The notes beneath the pieces are model-generated. The model was not told the DNA's origin, did no database searches, and saw nothing but the letters and a program-made list of their open reading frames with translations. The position numbers and the translations under genes are program-made. A stretch of DNA of 64,000 nucleotides from Roseitalea porphyridii (lineage in GTDB: Bacteria > Pseudomonadota > Alphaproteobacteria > Rhizobiales > Rhizobiaceae), in the NCBI RefSeq assembly GCF_004331955.1, contig NZ_CP036532.1, positions 806,001-870,000 on the forward strand. Direction: 5' to 3'. Position 1 is the stretch's first letter. Each line of letters begins with the position of its first letter. This document shows positions 62,618 through 64,000 of the stretch, in pieces.

Positions 62618-63190
62618 ATGCCCGCCAAGATCCTCATCATGCCCGGCTCCGTGCGGACCGGTTCCTACAACGTCTCGCTCGCACAGGCGGCCAACAAGGT
62701 CCTCGCCGAGATGGGCGCCGAAACGACGATGATCTCGCTGGGCGACTATCCGCTGCCGCTGGTCGACGAGGACCTGAAGAAGGACAAGGGGGTGCCGGAC
62801 AACGCGATCAAGCTGGCGCGGCAGTTCGCGGCCCATGACGGCTTGTTCATCGCCTCGCCGGAATACAATTCGTCGATCCCGCCGCTCGTCAAGAACGCGC
62901 TCGACTGGGTCAGCCTGGCGCCAAAGGACATCAAGGCCTATTCCGGGCTGACCGTGGCGCTTGGCGCGGCCTCCAACGGGGCGCTCGGCGGCATTCGCGG
63001 GCTTTATCATCTGCGCTCGGTGCTGATGAATGTCGGCGCGCAGATCGTCACCGAACAGGCGGGCATTTCCCGTGCCGCCACCGCGTTCGGTGAAGACGGT
63101 CTGCCAACGGACGAACGGCAGCGAACCCTTCTTGAGAAGACCTGCCGGTCGCTGCTCGACCATCTTGTCGAGGGAAGGGGTCGCGCATGA
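62618..63190 (+). CDS. NAD(P)H-dependent FMN reductase
   Basis: The 190-residue flavodoxin-fold protein has the phosphate-binding [10 protein letters not shown], the FMN-contacting [18 protein letters not shown] and the late [13 protein letters not shown]. It resembles chromate/azo/FMN reductases of the NADPH-dependent FMN reductase family. Its stop overlaps the pyrF start by four bases, so the two are translated together. The physiological substrate is unknown. Confidence 0.9.
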   Translation: MPAKILIMPGSVRTGSYNVSLAQAANKVLAEMGAETTMISLGDYPLPLVDEDLKKDKGVPDNAIKLARQFAAHDGLFIASPEYNSSIPPLVKNALDWVSLAPKDIKAYSGLTVALGAASNGALGGIRGLYHLRSVLMNVGAQIVTEQAGISRAATAFGEDGLPTDERQRTLLEKTCRSLLDHLVEGRGRA

Positions 63191-63897
63191 CCGGGCCCGC
63201 CCCCCGCGACCGGCTCATCGTCGCGCTGGACCTGCCGTCGGTCGCCGATGCCGAACGCCTGATTTCCACGCTCGGCGACACGGTCGGCTTCTACAAGGTC
63301 GGTTACCAGCTCGCGTTCGCCGGCGGCCTCGATCTTGCCCGTGAACTGAAGGCCGCCGGCAAGTCGGTGTTCCTCGACATGAAGCTTCTCGACATCGACA
63401 ACACGGTCGCCAAGGGCGTCGAGAGCGTCGCGGCCATGGGCGTCGACATGCTGACCGTGCACGCCTACCCCAAGGCGATGGCGGCTGCGGCCGAAGCCGC
63501 GCGGGGCTCGGCGCTGACGCTGCTGGGTGTGACCGTGCTGACCTCGATGGACGACCTCGACCTGTCCGACGCCGGCTATCACGACAGCGCCGATGCCTTG
63601 GTGCTGAAGCGGGCGCGACAGGCGCGCGAGGCGGGCATGGGCGGCATCGTCTGCTCGGCGGCCGAAGCCGAGGCGGTCCGCGACGTGATCGGCCAGGACA
63701 TGGCCGTCGTCACGCCCGGCATCCGCCCCGCCGGCGCCGATACCGGCGATCAGAAGCGCGTGGTCACGCCGGCCGATGCGATTGCCGCCGGCGCCAGCCA
63801 TCTCGTCGTCGGCCGGCCCGTCAACGCCGCATCCGATCCGCAGGCCGCCGCGGCCGCGATCGTTGCCGACATCGCGGGCGCGTTCACGGCATCGTGA
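63187..63897 (+). CDS. pyrF: Orotidine 5'-phosphate decarboxylase
   Basis: The 236-residue enzyme has the PyrF signature: LIVALDLPS, the catalytic DxKxxD in [13 protein letters not shown] and VTPGIRPAG near the C-terminus. It makes UMP, the last step of pyrimidine synthesis. It starts at an ATG within the overlap with the FMN reductase gene. Confidence 0.96.
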   Translation: MTGPAPRDRLIVALDLPSVADAERLISTLGDTVGFYKVGYQLAFAGGLDLARELKAAGKSVFLDMKLLDIDNTVAKGVESVAAMGVDMLTVHAYPKAMAAAAEAARGSALTLLGVTVLTSMDDLDLSDAGYHDSADALVLKRARQAREAGMGGIVCSAAEAEAVRDVIGQDMAVVTPGIRPAGADTGDQKRVVTPADAIAAGASHLVVGRPVNAASDPQAAAAAIVADIAGAFTAS

Positions 63898-63939
63898 CCG
63901 CAGAGGCGCCTGCCACCGGCTTCTCGCTCTCTCTTTCTT

Positions 63940-63964
63940 GGAACCTCGTCGACCGGGCCGCGTT
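63940..63964 (+). promoter_or_regulatory. Sigma-EcfG promoter pointing out of the window
   Basis: GGAAC (63940-63944), a 16-base spacer and CGTT (63961-63964), downstream of pyrF. The gene it would drive starts beyond base 64000. Confidence 0.65.
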
Positions 63965-64000
63965 CGTTGGGCAGGTTCACGGTCTATGCCGTGCCTTGAG

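Overview
The window is a high-GC chromosomal segment of an alphaproteobacterium, most likely of the order Hyphomicrobiales (Rhizobiales). The evidence is the PhyR/NepR/EcfG general stress response genes with four HWE-type histidine kinases, the rpmH-rnpA-yidC-engB neighbourhood, and a dnaJ-pmtA-(FMN reductase)-pyrF order. The species cannot be named from the sequence.

Bases 1-3.97 kb are the right end of an integrated mobile element. This stretch looks less GC-rich than its surroundings. It holds a possible conjugation-protein tail, several small unrecognised genes and a large serine recombinase whose reading frame runs into a tRNA-Arg(CCG) gene, the probable attachment site.

Bases 4.1-30.9 kb, after a glutamate dehydrogenase gene, form a dense general-stress-response (GSR) region. 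It encodes PhyR, EcfG, two NepR paralogs, HWE kinases, a lone receiver, a Crp/Fnr regulator, Dps, CsbD, DUF1328, DUF2383, DUF883, a YihY-like protein, an AI-2E-type exporter, phospholipase-D-like proteins, two ExoD-like proteins, an FNT channel and many small membrane or charged proteins. Twelve perfect sigma-EcfG promoters (GGAAC-N16/17-CGTT) can be read here, including a divergent pair between nepR and phyR and one upstream of nepR2-ecfG. A thirteenth lies at the right edge of the window. These genes appear to be one stress regulon gathered in one place.

Bases 31-36.2 kb hold membrane redox and ion transport genes: a calcium/cation antiporter with a 60-bp tandem duplication at its 3' end, a ferric-reductase-like oxidoreductase, a five-heme cytochrome c and a CPA2 antiporter.

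Bases 36.4-49.5 kb form a peptidoglycan-recycling/amino-sugar cluster: anmK, a five-gene peptide-type ABC transporter, nagA, a SIS-domain deaminase, a GntR/UTRA regulator, a BadF-type N-acetylglucosamine kinase, a murA and murQ. A TGGTATT-containing motif lies before anmK, the transporter and murQ and could be the regulator's operator. The enzymes would convert imported anhydro-muropeptide sugars to fructose-6-phosphate.

Bases 49.6-64 kb carry a tRNA-Arg(ACG), a HAMP histidine kinase, a disulfide reductase-family flavoprotein with a TVP38 membrane protein, rpmH-rnpA-yidC, a CatB-like acetyltransferase behind a possible translational attenuator, a two-domain fasciclin protein, engB, an acyltransferase, dnaJ with an apparent 1-bp frameshift, pmtA, an FMN reductase and pyrF. 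The strongest unusual signals are the GSR regulon, the attenuator-like leader of the acetyltransferase, a terminator-like hairpin in the leader of a stress-promoter-driven aldehyde dehydrogenase, and an HWE kinase that lacks key ATP-binding residues.
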